This document shows positions 1 to 6,113 of a stretch of 6,654 nt of DNA, piece by piece. The position numbers and the translations under genes are program-made. This DNA is from an uncultured Acidimicrobiaceae bacterium (GTDB lineage: Bacteria > Actinomycetota > Acidimicrobiia > Acidimicrobiales > Ilumatobacteraceae). How positions within the stretch are numbered: position 1 is the first letter of the stretch; the number at the start of each line of letters is the position of its first letter. The stretch lies in assembly GCA_903919215.1 (NCBI GenBank), contig CAIXHI010000406.1, positions 1 to 6,654 of the forward strand. Direction: 5' to 3'. The notes below the pieces were generated by a model that worked only from the letters and a program-made list of their open reading frames with translations, made no database searches and was not told where the DNA came from.

Positions 1-1779
1 CCGGCGCACGATGCCATCTCCGCCGCGGCAGAGGCACTCGCCGCGACGGCAGCGCAACACGGCGTCCAGTCCGTGGGCTTCTTCATGGGCTCGGGAGCGT
101 TCATCGATCCGGCGGGCGTGTACGCGTTCGCGCGCCTGAAGGCGGGGCTGGGCACACCGCAGATCTACAGCACCGCCTCGGTGGATTCGGTGGCCAAGAC
201 GTACGTGTCGGCCGTGATGGCGGGCAGCACGGCGCTCGTGCCGCATCCCGACGAACTGGGCACCCTGATGTTGTTGGTCGGCTCGAACCCACTCGTGTCA
301 CACGGCCAGTCCACGGGTTTCGCCAACCCGGTGCAACGCATCCGCGACGCGGTGGCCCGCGGCGAGGTGTACGTGATCGACCCGCGGTTCACCGAGACCG
401 CCCGGTTGGCAGGCAACCACGTCCCCGCCCGGCCCGGAACCGACCACGCAGTGCTCGGCTTCCTTGTCCATGACGTGCTGAAAGGCGGCTACGGGCTCGA
501 TGCCGCCACGCTCGCCGCCACCACAGTGAACCTCACCGCGTTACGCGCCGCAGTGGCACCCTTCGACCTACACACCACCAGCGAGCTCACCGGGGTGGCC
601 CACGAACAGTTGACGGCGCTGGCTGCATCGGTGCGCCGCGCCGGGCGGCTCGCCGTCATCACCGGCACTGGCGCCTCGATGTCACCCGCGGGGAACTTCC
701 TCGAGTGGTTCGCCTGGGCGCTGATGATCGTGACCGGCTCGTTCGACAAGCCGGGTGGTATGTGGTTCAACCCCGGCTACCGGACGCGGATCGACCGCCG
801 CGAGCGGCTGCCGCGCGTGCGCCTCGATCAACCGGGCCCCACCGCGCATCCCGACATCTTGCGCCTCAATGGTGAATGGCCGGCATCGGTGATTCCCGAG
901 GAGATCGAGTCCGGTCGCTTGCAGGCACTGGTGATCTTCGGCGCCAACGCCGTCACCTGCCTGCCCGACACACCACGTGTCACGGCCGCTCTGCAGGCAC
1001 TCCCCACGCTGGTGGTGCTGGAGGTCGACCGCACCGAGACCGCCGAGCTGGCCACGCACGTCATCGCTTGCCACGACCAGCTGGAGCGACCCGACGTGCT
1101 GCCGCTCGACATGTTCGCCAATCGGGTGTACGACCAGTACACCCCTGCCGTGGTGCACGCACACCCTGGTCGCGTCGCGTCGTGGATGGCCCTGGAACAG
1201 ATGGGGGCGGCACTGGGTCTGCACGTGTTCGGCACCGGCGTCGACCCGGCGACGATGGATGCGGACGCAGTCCTCGACCTGACGACGCGCGACCCCGAGG
1301 CACTGCGCGTGCTGCGCGCCGCTGACGGCCCGGTACTGACCGACGACGCGCACTACGACTGGGTGCAGTCGCGCTTACCTGACGGTGTGTGGGACCTCGC
1401 ACCTGCCGCGCTGGTCGAGCAACTGCGCACCTACCAGCCGTGCACGAGCATGCTGTTGACCCCGCGCCGCCAACTGCGACACCAGAACTCGCAGAGGTAC
1501 CGCGACGGTGACGACAGCACCGCGTGGCTGCACCCGACCGACGCCGCCGCGTTGTCCATCCACGACGGACAGTTGGTCGAGCTGTCGTCCGCAGTTGGCA
1601 CACTGAGCGCGAGGGTGAGGGTGACGGATGCCAACATGGTGGGAACGGTGTCGGTGCCGCACGGCTGGGCGCACACAAACGTCAACCAGCTGATCAGCGC
1701 CACTGATCTCGATCAGTTCACGGGTATGCCGCAGATGTCGGGCACCCCGGTGACGCTCAAAGTCCTGGAGCCCTCATGA
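1..1779 (+). CDS. Molybdopterin oxidoreductase (DMSO reductase superfamily), 5'-truncated by window edge
   Basis: The frame is open from base 1, so the gene begins upstream; the GTG at 73 is internal. About 592 C-terminal residues are present. Superfamily signatures are visible in order: a G-S-N-P-L-V-S-H cofactor-binding loop (nt 280-303), D-P-R-F-T-E-T-A-R-L-A (379-411) followed by the usual H-x-P-x-R-P-G-T-D-H segment, a T-G-T-G-A-S-M-S loop (661-684) with a downstream G-S-F-D-K-P-G-G-M (739-765), and a C-terminal molydopterin-binding barrel starting near nt 1447 (TPRRQLRHQNSQRY) and running to the end. Family knowledge: such proteins bind bis-MGD, usually carry an N-terminal [4Fe-4S] cluster, and catalyse two-electron oxidation, reduction or hydration. 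The Cys cluster and any Tat signal would lie off the window. The substrate cannot be told from sequence; formate-dehydrogenase-like and BisC-like annotations are equally possible. The last codons overlap the next gene by 4 bp (ATGA). Confidence 0.9.
   Translation, partial: PAHDAISAAAEALAATAAQHGVQSVGFFMGSGAFIDPAGVYAFARLKAGLGTPQIYSTASVDSVAKTYVSAVMAGSTALVPHPDELGTLMLLVGSNPLVSHGQSTGFANPVQRIRDAVARGEVYVIDPRFTETARLAGNHVPARPGTDHAVLGFLVHDVLKGGYGLDAATLAATTVNLTALRAAVAPFDLHTTSELTGVAHEQLTALAASVRRAGRLAVITGTGASMSPAGNFLEWFAWALMIVTGSFDKPGGMWFNPGYRTRIDRRERLPRVRLDQPGPTAHPDILRLNGEWPASVIPEEIESGRLQALVIFGANAVTCLPDTPRVTAALQALPTLVVLEVDRTETAELATHVIACHDQLERPDVLPLDMFANRVYDQYTPAVVHAHPGRVASWMALEQMGAALGLHVFGTGVDPATMDADAVLDLTTRDPEALRVLRAADGPVLTDDAHYDWVQSRLPDGVWDLAPAALVEQLRTYQPCTSMLLTPRRQLRHQNSQRYRDGDDSTAWLHPTDAAALSIHDGQLVELSSAVGTLSARVRVTDANMVGTVSVPHGWAHTNVNQLISATDLDQFTGMPQMSGTPVTLKVLEPS
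1767..1770 (+). promoter_or_regulatory. Shine-Dalgarno for the first acyl-CoA dehydrogenase
   Basis: GGAG lies 5 nt before the ATG at 1776, inside the end of the upstream oxidoreductase gene. It supports this ATG as the start and, with the ATGA overlap, supports coupled translation. Confidence 0.6.
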
Positions 1780-2951
1780 CCTCATCCCCCCAGATCGCCG
1801 ACCCACACGCCGACCTCCCTGCGTTGCGTGTGGCCATCCGCACGTGGCTGCGCGACCACGAGGCCGAACTGCAGCCGTACCGTCACGAGATCGTGGGCGA
1901 CATCCCGCAGATGTACACCCATGTGCGACCACTGCAGCGGATGTTGTGCGAGGCAGGGTGGACGCGCCTGGGCTGGCCGGTCGAGGTTGGTGGCCTCGGC
2001 GGCAGCGCCGTCATGCGGGCGGAGTTGATGGAGGAGTTCGCGGCGGCTGGCTACGCGTTCCCCGACCTGCTGGCCACGATTGAGATCATGGGTCCGATGC
2101 TGGTGAAGTACGCGCCCGAACTGGCGGCGCAGCACCTGCCAGCGGCGATCGCCGGCGACGAGGTGTGGTGCCAAGGCTTCTCCGAGCCGGAGGCTGGCAG
2201 CGACCTGGGAGGCCTGCGTTGCAAAGCGGTGCCGACCGATGGCCCGAACGGCCCCGGTTTCGTGTTGAGTGGCCAGAAGATGTGGAGCAGTTACGGCAGC
2301 ATCTCCAAGCGTTGCTGCGTGCTCGCCCGCACCAACGACAACGGCCACCGCGGCCTCAGCATGCTGTGGGTCGACCTCGACAGCCCCGGCGTGACGATGG
2401 TGCCCACGATGTGCGAGACCCACCGCGACGATGTGTCCGAACTGTTCTTCGACGACGTGTTCGTGCCGCTCGATCGACTGGTCGGGCCTGAAGGCGCCGG
2501 GTGGGAAGTGGTGATGTACCTGCTGCAGTACGAACGTGGCGCATACGCCTGGAAGCGGCAGGCGGAGATGCACACGCATCTGCAGGAGGTGCTGCATCAG
2601 GCCGATCCGGTCGCCGCGGCTGCGCACACCACAGCGATCGGCGAGGCCTACCTGGCGATCTTCGCGTTGCGGTCGCAAGCGGGGCCCACCTTGGGCCTGC
2701 TCGATTCGGGCGCCGCACTCGGCCCCGGAATCTCCGTTGACAAGCTGCTGCTGGGTGTCGCCGAGCAGACCATCACCGACACGGCGCGCAACGTGCTGTG
2801 GCCGGCGCTCGAGCTCGATGACACCGAGGCGGCCGAACGCTGGCGGCGGCGATGGTCGTACACACGCATCACCACCATCTACGGCGGTGCCGCCGAGGTG
2901 CAACGCGATCTGGTAGCCGAGCGCCTGCTGGGCCTGCCGAGGGGGAAGTAG
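1776..2951 (+). CDS. Acyl-CoA dehydrogenase, probable catalytic (alpha) subunit of a heteromeric enzyme
   Basis: A full-length ACAD of 391 residues: FAD-dependent alpha,beta-dehydrogenation of an acyl-CoA in the cytosol, with electrons passed to an electron-transfer flavoprotein. Residues 1-125 form the N-terminal helical domain. The middle beta-domain carries the flavin/substrate signature WCQGFSEPEAGSDLGGL (131-147) and W-S-S (170-172). The C-terminal domain has Y-E-R-G at 252-255, where E253 aligns with the catalytic Glu254 of isovaleryl-CoA dehydrogenase. The terminal motif reads I-Y-G-G-A-A-E-V-Q-R (368-377), so the MCAD-type Y-E-G base is Gly here. The usual R-x-x-F-G-x-P-I flavin motif of the C-terminal domain is not found after E253. 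These traits match the catalytic chains of alpha2beta2 ACADs (FadE26 or FadE28 type in mycobacteria), and the partner is probably the next gene. The start is fixed by GGAG and the 4-bp overlap with the upstream gene. Confidence 0.93.
   Translation: MTSSPQIADPHADLPALRVAIRTWLRDHEAELQPYRHEIVGDIPQMYTHVRPLQRMLCEAGWTRLGWPVEVGGLGGSAVMRAELMEEFAAAGYAFPDLLATIEIMGPMLVKYAPELAAQHLPAAIAGDEVWCQGFSEPEAGSDLGGLRCKAVPTDGPNGPGFVLSGQKMWSSYGSISKRCCVLARTNDNGHRGLSMLWVDLDSPGVTMVPTMCETHRDDVSELFFDDVFVPLDRLVGPEGAGWEVVMYLLQYERGAYAWKRQAEMHTHLQEVLHQADPVAAAAHTTAIGEAYLAIFALRSQAGPTLGLLDSGAALGPGISVDKLLLGVAEQTITDTARNVLWPALELDDTEAAERWRRRWSYTRITTIYGGAAEVQRDLVAERLLGLPRGK
2940..2948 (+). promoter_or_regulatory. Strong Shine-Dalgarno for the second acyl-CoA dehydrogenase
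   Basis: AGGGGGAAG overlaps the last codons of the upstream gene and ends 6 nt before the ATG at 2955. It is the most purine-rich ribosome site in the window. It fixes the start and suggests strong translation of the partner subunit. Confidence 0.65.
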
Positions 2952-2954
2952 ACC

Positions 2955-3914
2955 ATGGACTCCAACGAACTGGAACTGGTGCGCACGTCGGTGCAGCACC
3001 TGGTGGCTCACTGCACACCTGCCACCTTCACGACCGACCTCGCGGACATGGGGTGGGCCGACCTGTACGACGCAGAGGCCGCGGCCGCGGTCACCGTGTT
3101 GGCCGACGAGGTCGGCCACGCCGCAGCAGCAGCGCCGTTGCTCGGCGTCGTGCTCGCGCACGCCTTAGGCCTCACCGGCACCGTGGTGCTGCCGCCACTG
3201 GCCCGCGGCACCGCGCCCGCGTGGCCGGGTGTGGCGGCTGGCTCCGACGTCGCGGTCAACGGCCTGTTGGAGCCGGGCAGCGACGGCGACACGCTGTTCG
3301 TGCCCACCGCCGCAGGTGTGGTGCAGCTGCCCGCGGGCTCGCTGTTCGTGCACGCCACTGGCGTCGGCGACCCCACCCTCGGTCTGCGCAAGGTCAGCGG
3401 GTTGGTACCCAACGGCCCCGTGGTGGCCAGTGCCCAGCAGTGGGCCGCCGCGCTGGCCATCGGTCGTCGGGCGCTTGCGTCCGCACTCGCCGGTCTGGCC
3501 GCACGCATGTTGCACGATGCCACCGAGTACGTGAAGGTTCGCCAGCAATTCGGCCGTCCGATCGGTTCGTTCCAGACCGTGAAGCACCGCCTCGCCGACG
3601 TGCATGTCGCGATCACTGCCGCGCGCGCTGGCACCGCTACCGCGTGGGGTGACGACGACGAGTGGTCATCGATTGCTGCGCTGTGCCTGGCCACGAAGGC
3701 GTCGCGGCTGGCTGCGACACATTGCCACCAGGTGCACGGCGGTATTGCGTTCACCGCCGAGCACGGGTTCCACACGCTCATCCGGCGCGGCCAGTCGTGG
3801 CTGGGTCTGCTGGGCCACCCCGACGATCTCACCCGCCTGCTCGGCGAACATCTCGTCGCGCACTCCGTGGTGCCACGGACACCTCAGCTCACGCTGGCAA
3901 CACACCATGGGTGA
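2955..3914 (+). CDS. Acyl-CoA dehydrogenase-like protein, probable non-catalytic (beta) subunit
   Basis: Only 319 residues, against about 380 for a standard ACAD. The N-terminal helical domain is short (about 1-85), and a reduced middle domain (about 90-157) lacks the E-P-x-A-G-S-D signature. The C-terminal helical domain is well kept: RQQFGRPIGSFQTVKHRLAD (196-215) is the adenine/pyrophosphate flavin motif and H-Q-V-H-G-G-I-A-F-T (258-267) is the second conserved motif. Aligning backwards from RQQFG, the position of the isovaleryl-CoA dehydrogenase catalytic Glu is G170, and no Y-E-G-T motif exists near the C-terminus, so the chain probably cannot act as base. Family knowledge: FadE27- and FadE29-type chains behave this way, completing the FAD site of a catalytic partner. 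It lies 3 bp after the first ACAD, consistent with stoichiometric co-expression. The stop is overlapped by the next gene's start. Confidence 0.88.
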   Translation: MDSNELELVRTSVQHLVAHCTPATFTTDLADMGWADLYDAEAAAAVTVLADEVGHAAAAAPLLGVVLAHALGLTGTVVLPPLARGTAPAWPGVAAGSDVAVNGLLEPGSDGDTLFVPTAAGVVQLPAGSLFVHATGVGDPTLGLRKVSGLVPNGPVVASAQQWAAALAIGRRALASALAGLAARMLHDATEYVKVRQQFGRPIGSFQTVKHRLADVHVAITAARAGTATAWGDDDEWSSIAALCLATKASRLAATHCHQVHGGIAFTAEHGFHTLIRRGQSWLGLLGHPDDLTRLLGEHLVAHSVVPRTPQLTLATHHG

Positions 3915-4923
3915 ACTGCTACGCCCCGAGGACGAAGGTGTCCACGACGTCGGCCCTGAGAGCAACTGGAACGAGAGTCGCTACATCGACTTCTTCGACA
4001 CCGAGTCAGGTGTCGGCGGATGGCTGCGCATCGGCAACCGACCGAACGAAGGGCGCGCCGAGATGTCCGTCGCGATCAACCTTCCGGGCGAGGATGGCGG
4101 GCCGCGCACGACAGCGTTCTACTTCGAGCGGGCAGTCATCGAGGCCAACACGCTGACATCGGGCAACCAGTCCTGGGATGTGGTCGAGCCCTTCGAGGAA
4201 ACGGCCGTGCACTACCACGGACCGCTGATGTTGCTCGACGATCCGTGGGTGCTCACCGAACCAGGTGTTGCGTTCAAGACCGCACCGCGCGCTACCGCAC
4301 ACATCAACCTGAAGGTCACCTCGTTCGGCCTCGGCTCGGTGATGGGCCAGGACCAAGACCAGCACCACCTGATCTTCCTGCCCGGGCAGGCCAACTACCA
4401 CTACCAACACCTGTGCCGCTGCGAAGGCACGGTGAAGGTGGGCGACCGCGTGTTCCAGGTGAACGGCATGGGCGGTAAGGACCACTCGTGGGGGCCGCGC
4501 AACTGGCACGCCAAGATCTACCTGCGCTGGCTGATCGGTATGGTCGACGACAACTTCGGGTTCCTGCTCACCCGTGCCGTCGGACCGACGAAGAAGACCC
4601 GCAGCGGATGCGTGTGGCAGAACGGCGAGTTCTTCATCGTCGACGACTTCGAGATGCACAACACCTACGCCGACGCGCCGAACTACGAGCTGCTCGGCAC
4701 CGAAGTCACCATCCGTTCTGGTGCACGGGTCTGGCATGCCACCGGCACACCACAGGACTGGGTGCCGCTGCGACACCGCCAACCCGGGCCGGACGGCAAG
4801 GAAGCAACCCTGCGTATCGTCAAGTCACCGACCTCATGGGTGATCGACGGCCAAGCGGGCGCCGGTATGTGCGAGTACCACGACCTGATGGTCGACGGGG
4901 TACCGATCGCGCTCGACGACTGA
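3907..4923 (+). CDS. AttH/CrtC-like (lipocalin-fold, DUF7064/DUF7065-like) protein of unknown function
   Basis: A 338-residue protein without signal peptide or membrane segment, so probably cytosolic. I place the start at ATG 3907, which overlaps the upstream stop by 8 bp (ATGGGTGA); the same frame is open back to 3604, but that would bury 300 bp in the ACAD gene. There is no Shine-Dalgarno before 3907, so translation probably depends on reinitiation after the upstream stop. The N-terminal part has W-N-E-S-R-Y (21-26) and R-I-G-N-R-P-N-E-G (41-49). The central signature is GMGGKDHSWGPRNW (187-200), with D192, H193, W195 and R198 as likely conserved core residues. This resembles the AttH/CrtC-like group, whose carotenoid 1,2-hydratase members add water to a C=C bond; that assignment is from memory of the motif and is tentative. 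The operon position suggests it acts on the same substrate as the ACAD pair, for example as hydratase, isomerase or binding protein. No reaction can be assigned. Confidence 0.8.
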   Translation: MGELLRPEDEGVHDVGPESNWNESRYIDFFDTESGVGGWLRIGNRPNEGRAEMSVAINLPGEDGGPRTTAFYFERAVIEANTLTSGNQSWDVVEPFEETAVHYHGPLMLLDDPWVLTEPGVAFKTAPRATAHINLKVTSFGLGSVMGQDQDQHHLIFLPGQANYHYQHLCRCEGTVKVGDRVFQVNGMGGKDHSWGPRNWHAKIYLRWLIGMVDDNFGFLLTRAVGPTKKTRSGCVWQNGEFFIVDDFEMHNTYADAPNYELLGTEVTIRSGARVWHATGTPQDWVPLRHRQPGPDGKEATLRIVKSPTSWVIDGQAGAGMCEYHDLMVDGVPIALDD

Positions 4924-4950
4924 CAGCCGACTGGGCGGGAACGGTACGCT
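4920..4950 (+). promoter_or_regulatory. Candidate promoter for the lipoprotein gene (leaderless type)
   Basis: A -10-like TACGCT (4945-4950, fitting TANNNT) ends 7 nt before the ATG at 4958, the spacing at which actinobacterial leaderless transcripts start on the start codon. A -35-like CTGACA (4920-4925, one mismatch to TTGACA) overlaps the stop codon of the preceding gene, with a long 19-nt spacer. No Shine-Dalgarno stands at normal distance from 4958, which fits leaderless translation. Short motifs like these occur by chance. Confidence 0.42.
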
Positions 4951-4956
4951 CGCCCA
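4932..4956 (+). other. Inverted repeat / hairpin directly before the lipoprotein start codon
   Basis: TGGGCGGG (4932-4939) pairs with CTCGCCCA (4949-4956): 8 bp with one G-U wobble and a 9-nt loop. No T-tract follows, so it is a poor intrinsic terminator. It covers the candidate -10 element and could be an operator or an mRNA structure ending the upstream transcript. It may also be chance in GC-rich DNA. Confidence 0.3.
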
Positions 4957-4957
4957 C

Positions 4958-6112
4958 ATGACGACCTTCAGCAAGAAGTGGCGGACCCTGTTGGCACTGG
5001 GTGTCGTGTGCGGCGCTTTCGCAGCATGCAGCAACGACACGAGCACCTCCTCGACGCCTGCGGCGGGCAACAACACGGTGCTCACCACCGAACCGCCGCC
5101 CGCCTCGGACGCACCCACCACTGAACCCTCCACGATGGGCGATGGCAAGTGGGAATCCCTCACTGCACCTGCCGACTGCATGTGCAGCGACGGCAGTGAG
5201 TTCACCTACTTCGTCCGCAAGGCCGATCCGAACAAGGTGCTGTTCTTCCTCGAAGGCGGCGGCGCGTGCTTCAGCAAGGACACGTGCGGTCCCGACAGCG
5301 GCACCTACAAGCGCACCGTCGGTCACGACGGTGCGATGACCGACGGCGAGGGCATCTTCGACTTCAGCAACCCGAAGAACCCGTTCGCCGATTACTCAAT
5401 GGTGTTCGTGCCGTACTGCACGGGCGATGTGCACATCGGCAACACCACCACCGACTATGGCGACGGCGTGGTCGTGCACCACAACGGCTACGTGAACGGC
5501 AGCACGGCGTTGGCGAAGATGGCCGAACTGTTCCCCGACGCCACGCAGGTCGTGGTGGCAGGTGAGAGCGCCGGCTCGATCCCGACGCCTCTGTATGCCG
5601 GTCTGGCACACGACCTGATGCCGACCGCCAAGCTCACCGTGCTGGCCGACGGTTCGGGCGCATACCCCGATGCGCCAGTGTTGAACGCCACCATCGGCGC
5701 CCAGTGGGGCACGATGAAGGCCGTGCCGAACTGGCCGACGACTGCTGGCCTCACCGCCGAGCAGTGGAGCCTGCCGGGGCTGTTCGTGCAGGCCGGCAAG
5801 CACGATCCGACGATCACTTTCGCCCGCCACGACTATGCCTTCGACAACACGCAGACATCGTTCGCCGCGCTGGCTGGCGTACCCGCAGAGAATCTGGTGC
5901 AGTTGATCGACACCAACGAGCAGCAGATCGAGGCCAGCGGGATCGATCTCTACAGCTACATCGCACCCGGTGACACACACACGGTGCTGCACTCGAACGC
6001 GTTCTACACCGAGACCGTCAACGGCACACTGTTCGTCGACTGGGTCACCGACCTGATCACCGCGCAGCCGATCGCCGACGTGCACTGCAGCGGCGACTGC
6101 AAGGCCGCCTGA
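4958..6112 (+). CDS. Secreted lipoprotein, pectinacetylesterase/Notum-like serine hydrolase
   Basis: A 384-residue protein. Residues 1-24 form a lipoprotein signal: K6-K7, R9, a hydrophobic core and F-A-A-C with C24 as the predicted lipidated Cys. A Ser/Thr/Pro/Ala-rich linker (25-62) follows. The catalytic domain has F-F-L-E-G-G-G-A-C (96-104), the oxyanion-hole segment of pectinacetylesterases (usually EGGGWC), then V-P-Y-C-T-G-D (151-157) and V-V-V-A-G-E-S-A-G-S (198-207) with nucleophile S204. D283 (in A-G-K-H-D-P) and H341 (in P-G-D-T-H) complete a plausible Ser-Asp-His triad. Family knowledge: members are alpha/beta hydrolases that remove acetyl groups from polysaccharides or, in animal Notum, an acyl group from Wnt. 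The substrate here is unknown. S207 replaces the Gly usual after SAG. The likely site is the outer face of the membrane. It probably has its own promoter in the 34-bp gap before it, and it stops 1 bp before the next gene. Confidence 0.85.
   Translation: MTTFSKKWRTLLALGVVCGAFAACSNDTSTSSTPAAGNNTVLTTEPPPASDAPTTEPSTMGDGKWESLTAPADCMCSDGSEFTYFVRKADPNKVLFFLEGGGACFSKDTCGPDSGTYKRTVGHDGAMTDGEGIFDFSNPKNPFADYSMVFVPYCTGDVHIGNTTTDYGDGVVVHHNGYVNGSTALAKMAELFPDATQVVVAGESAGSIPTPLYAGLAHDLMPTAKLTVLADGSGAYPDAPVLNATIGAQWGTMKAVPNWPTTAGLTAEQWSLPGLFVQAGKHDPTITFARHDYAFDNTQTSFAALAGVPAENLVQLIDTNEQQIEASGIDLYSYIAPGDTHTVLHSNAFYTETVNGTLFVDWVTDLITAQPIADVHCSGDCKAA
6101..6104 (+). promoter_or_regulatory. Weak Shine-Dalgarno for the reductase gene
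   Basis: AAGG lies 9 nt upstream of the ATG at 6114, inside the end of the lipoprotein gene. It is a weak site, so coupling to termination at 6112 probably helps initiation. Confidence 0.35.
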
Positions 6113-6113
6113 C

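Noticed and set aside
73..75. GTG at 73 as the true start of the molybdopterin oxidoreductase.
   Set aside because: The frame is open to base 1 with protein-like sequence, and a start here would remove the N-terminal cluster domain expected of the family.
682..1353. A 223-codon open frame on the - strand inside the molybdopterin oxidoreductase gene.
   Set aside because: It lies opposite conserved oxidoreductase sequence and its translation shows no domain; it is a codon-bias shadow.
1782..3161. A 459-codon open frame on the - strand opposite both acyl-CoA dehydrogenase genes.
   Set aside because: It crosses two well-supported genes, its translation has no recognisable motif and is rich in Arg, His, Gln and Val, and long antisense frames are common opposite GC-rich coding DNA.
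2852..3652. A 266-codon + strand frame across the ACAD junction.
   Set aside because: The product is mostly Arg, Gly, Ala and His and overlaps two recognised genes; it is a frame-shifted shadow.
3604..3906. An upstream extension of the AttH/CrtC-like gene to an earlier start at 3604.
   Set aside because: The added 101 residues are Arg/Ser-rich and read through the conserved C-terminal domain of the ACAD in another frame. The protein-like sequence begins at ATG 3907.
4006..4782. A 258-codon open frame on the - strand opposite the AttH/CrtC-like gene.
   Set aside because: No motif or ribosome site was seen, and the + strand frame has clear conserved motifs.
4932..4956. The inverted repeat as a rho-independent terminator of the four-gene unit.
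   Set aside because: No T-rich tract follows the stem; the next bases are CATGACGACC, already coding.
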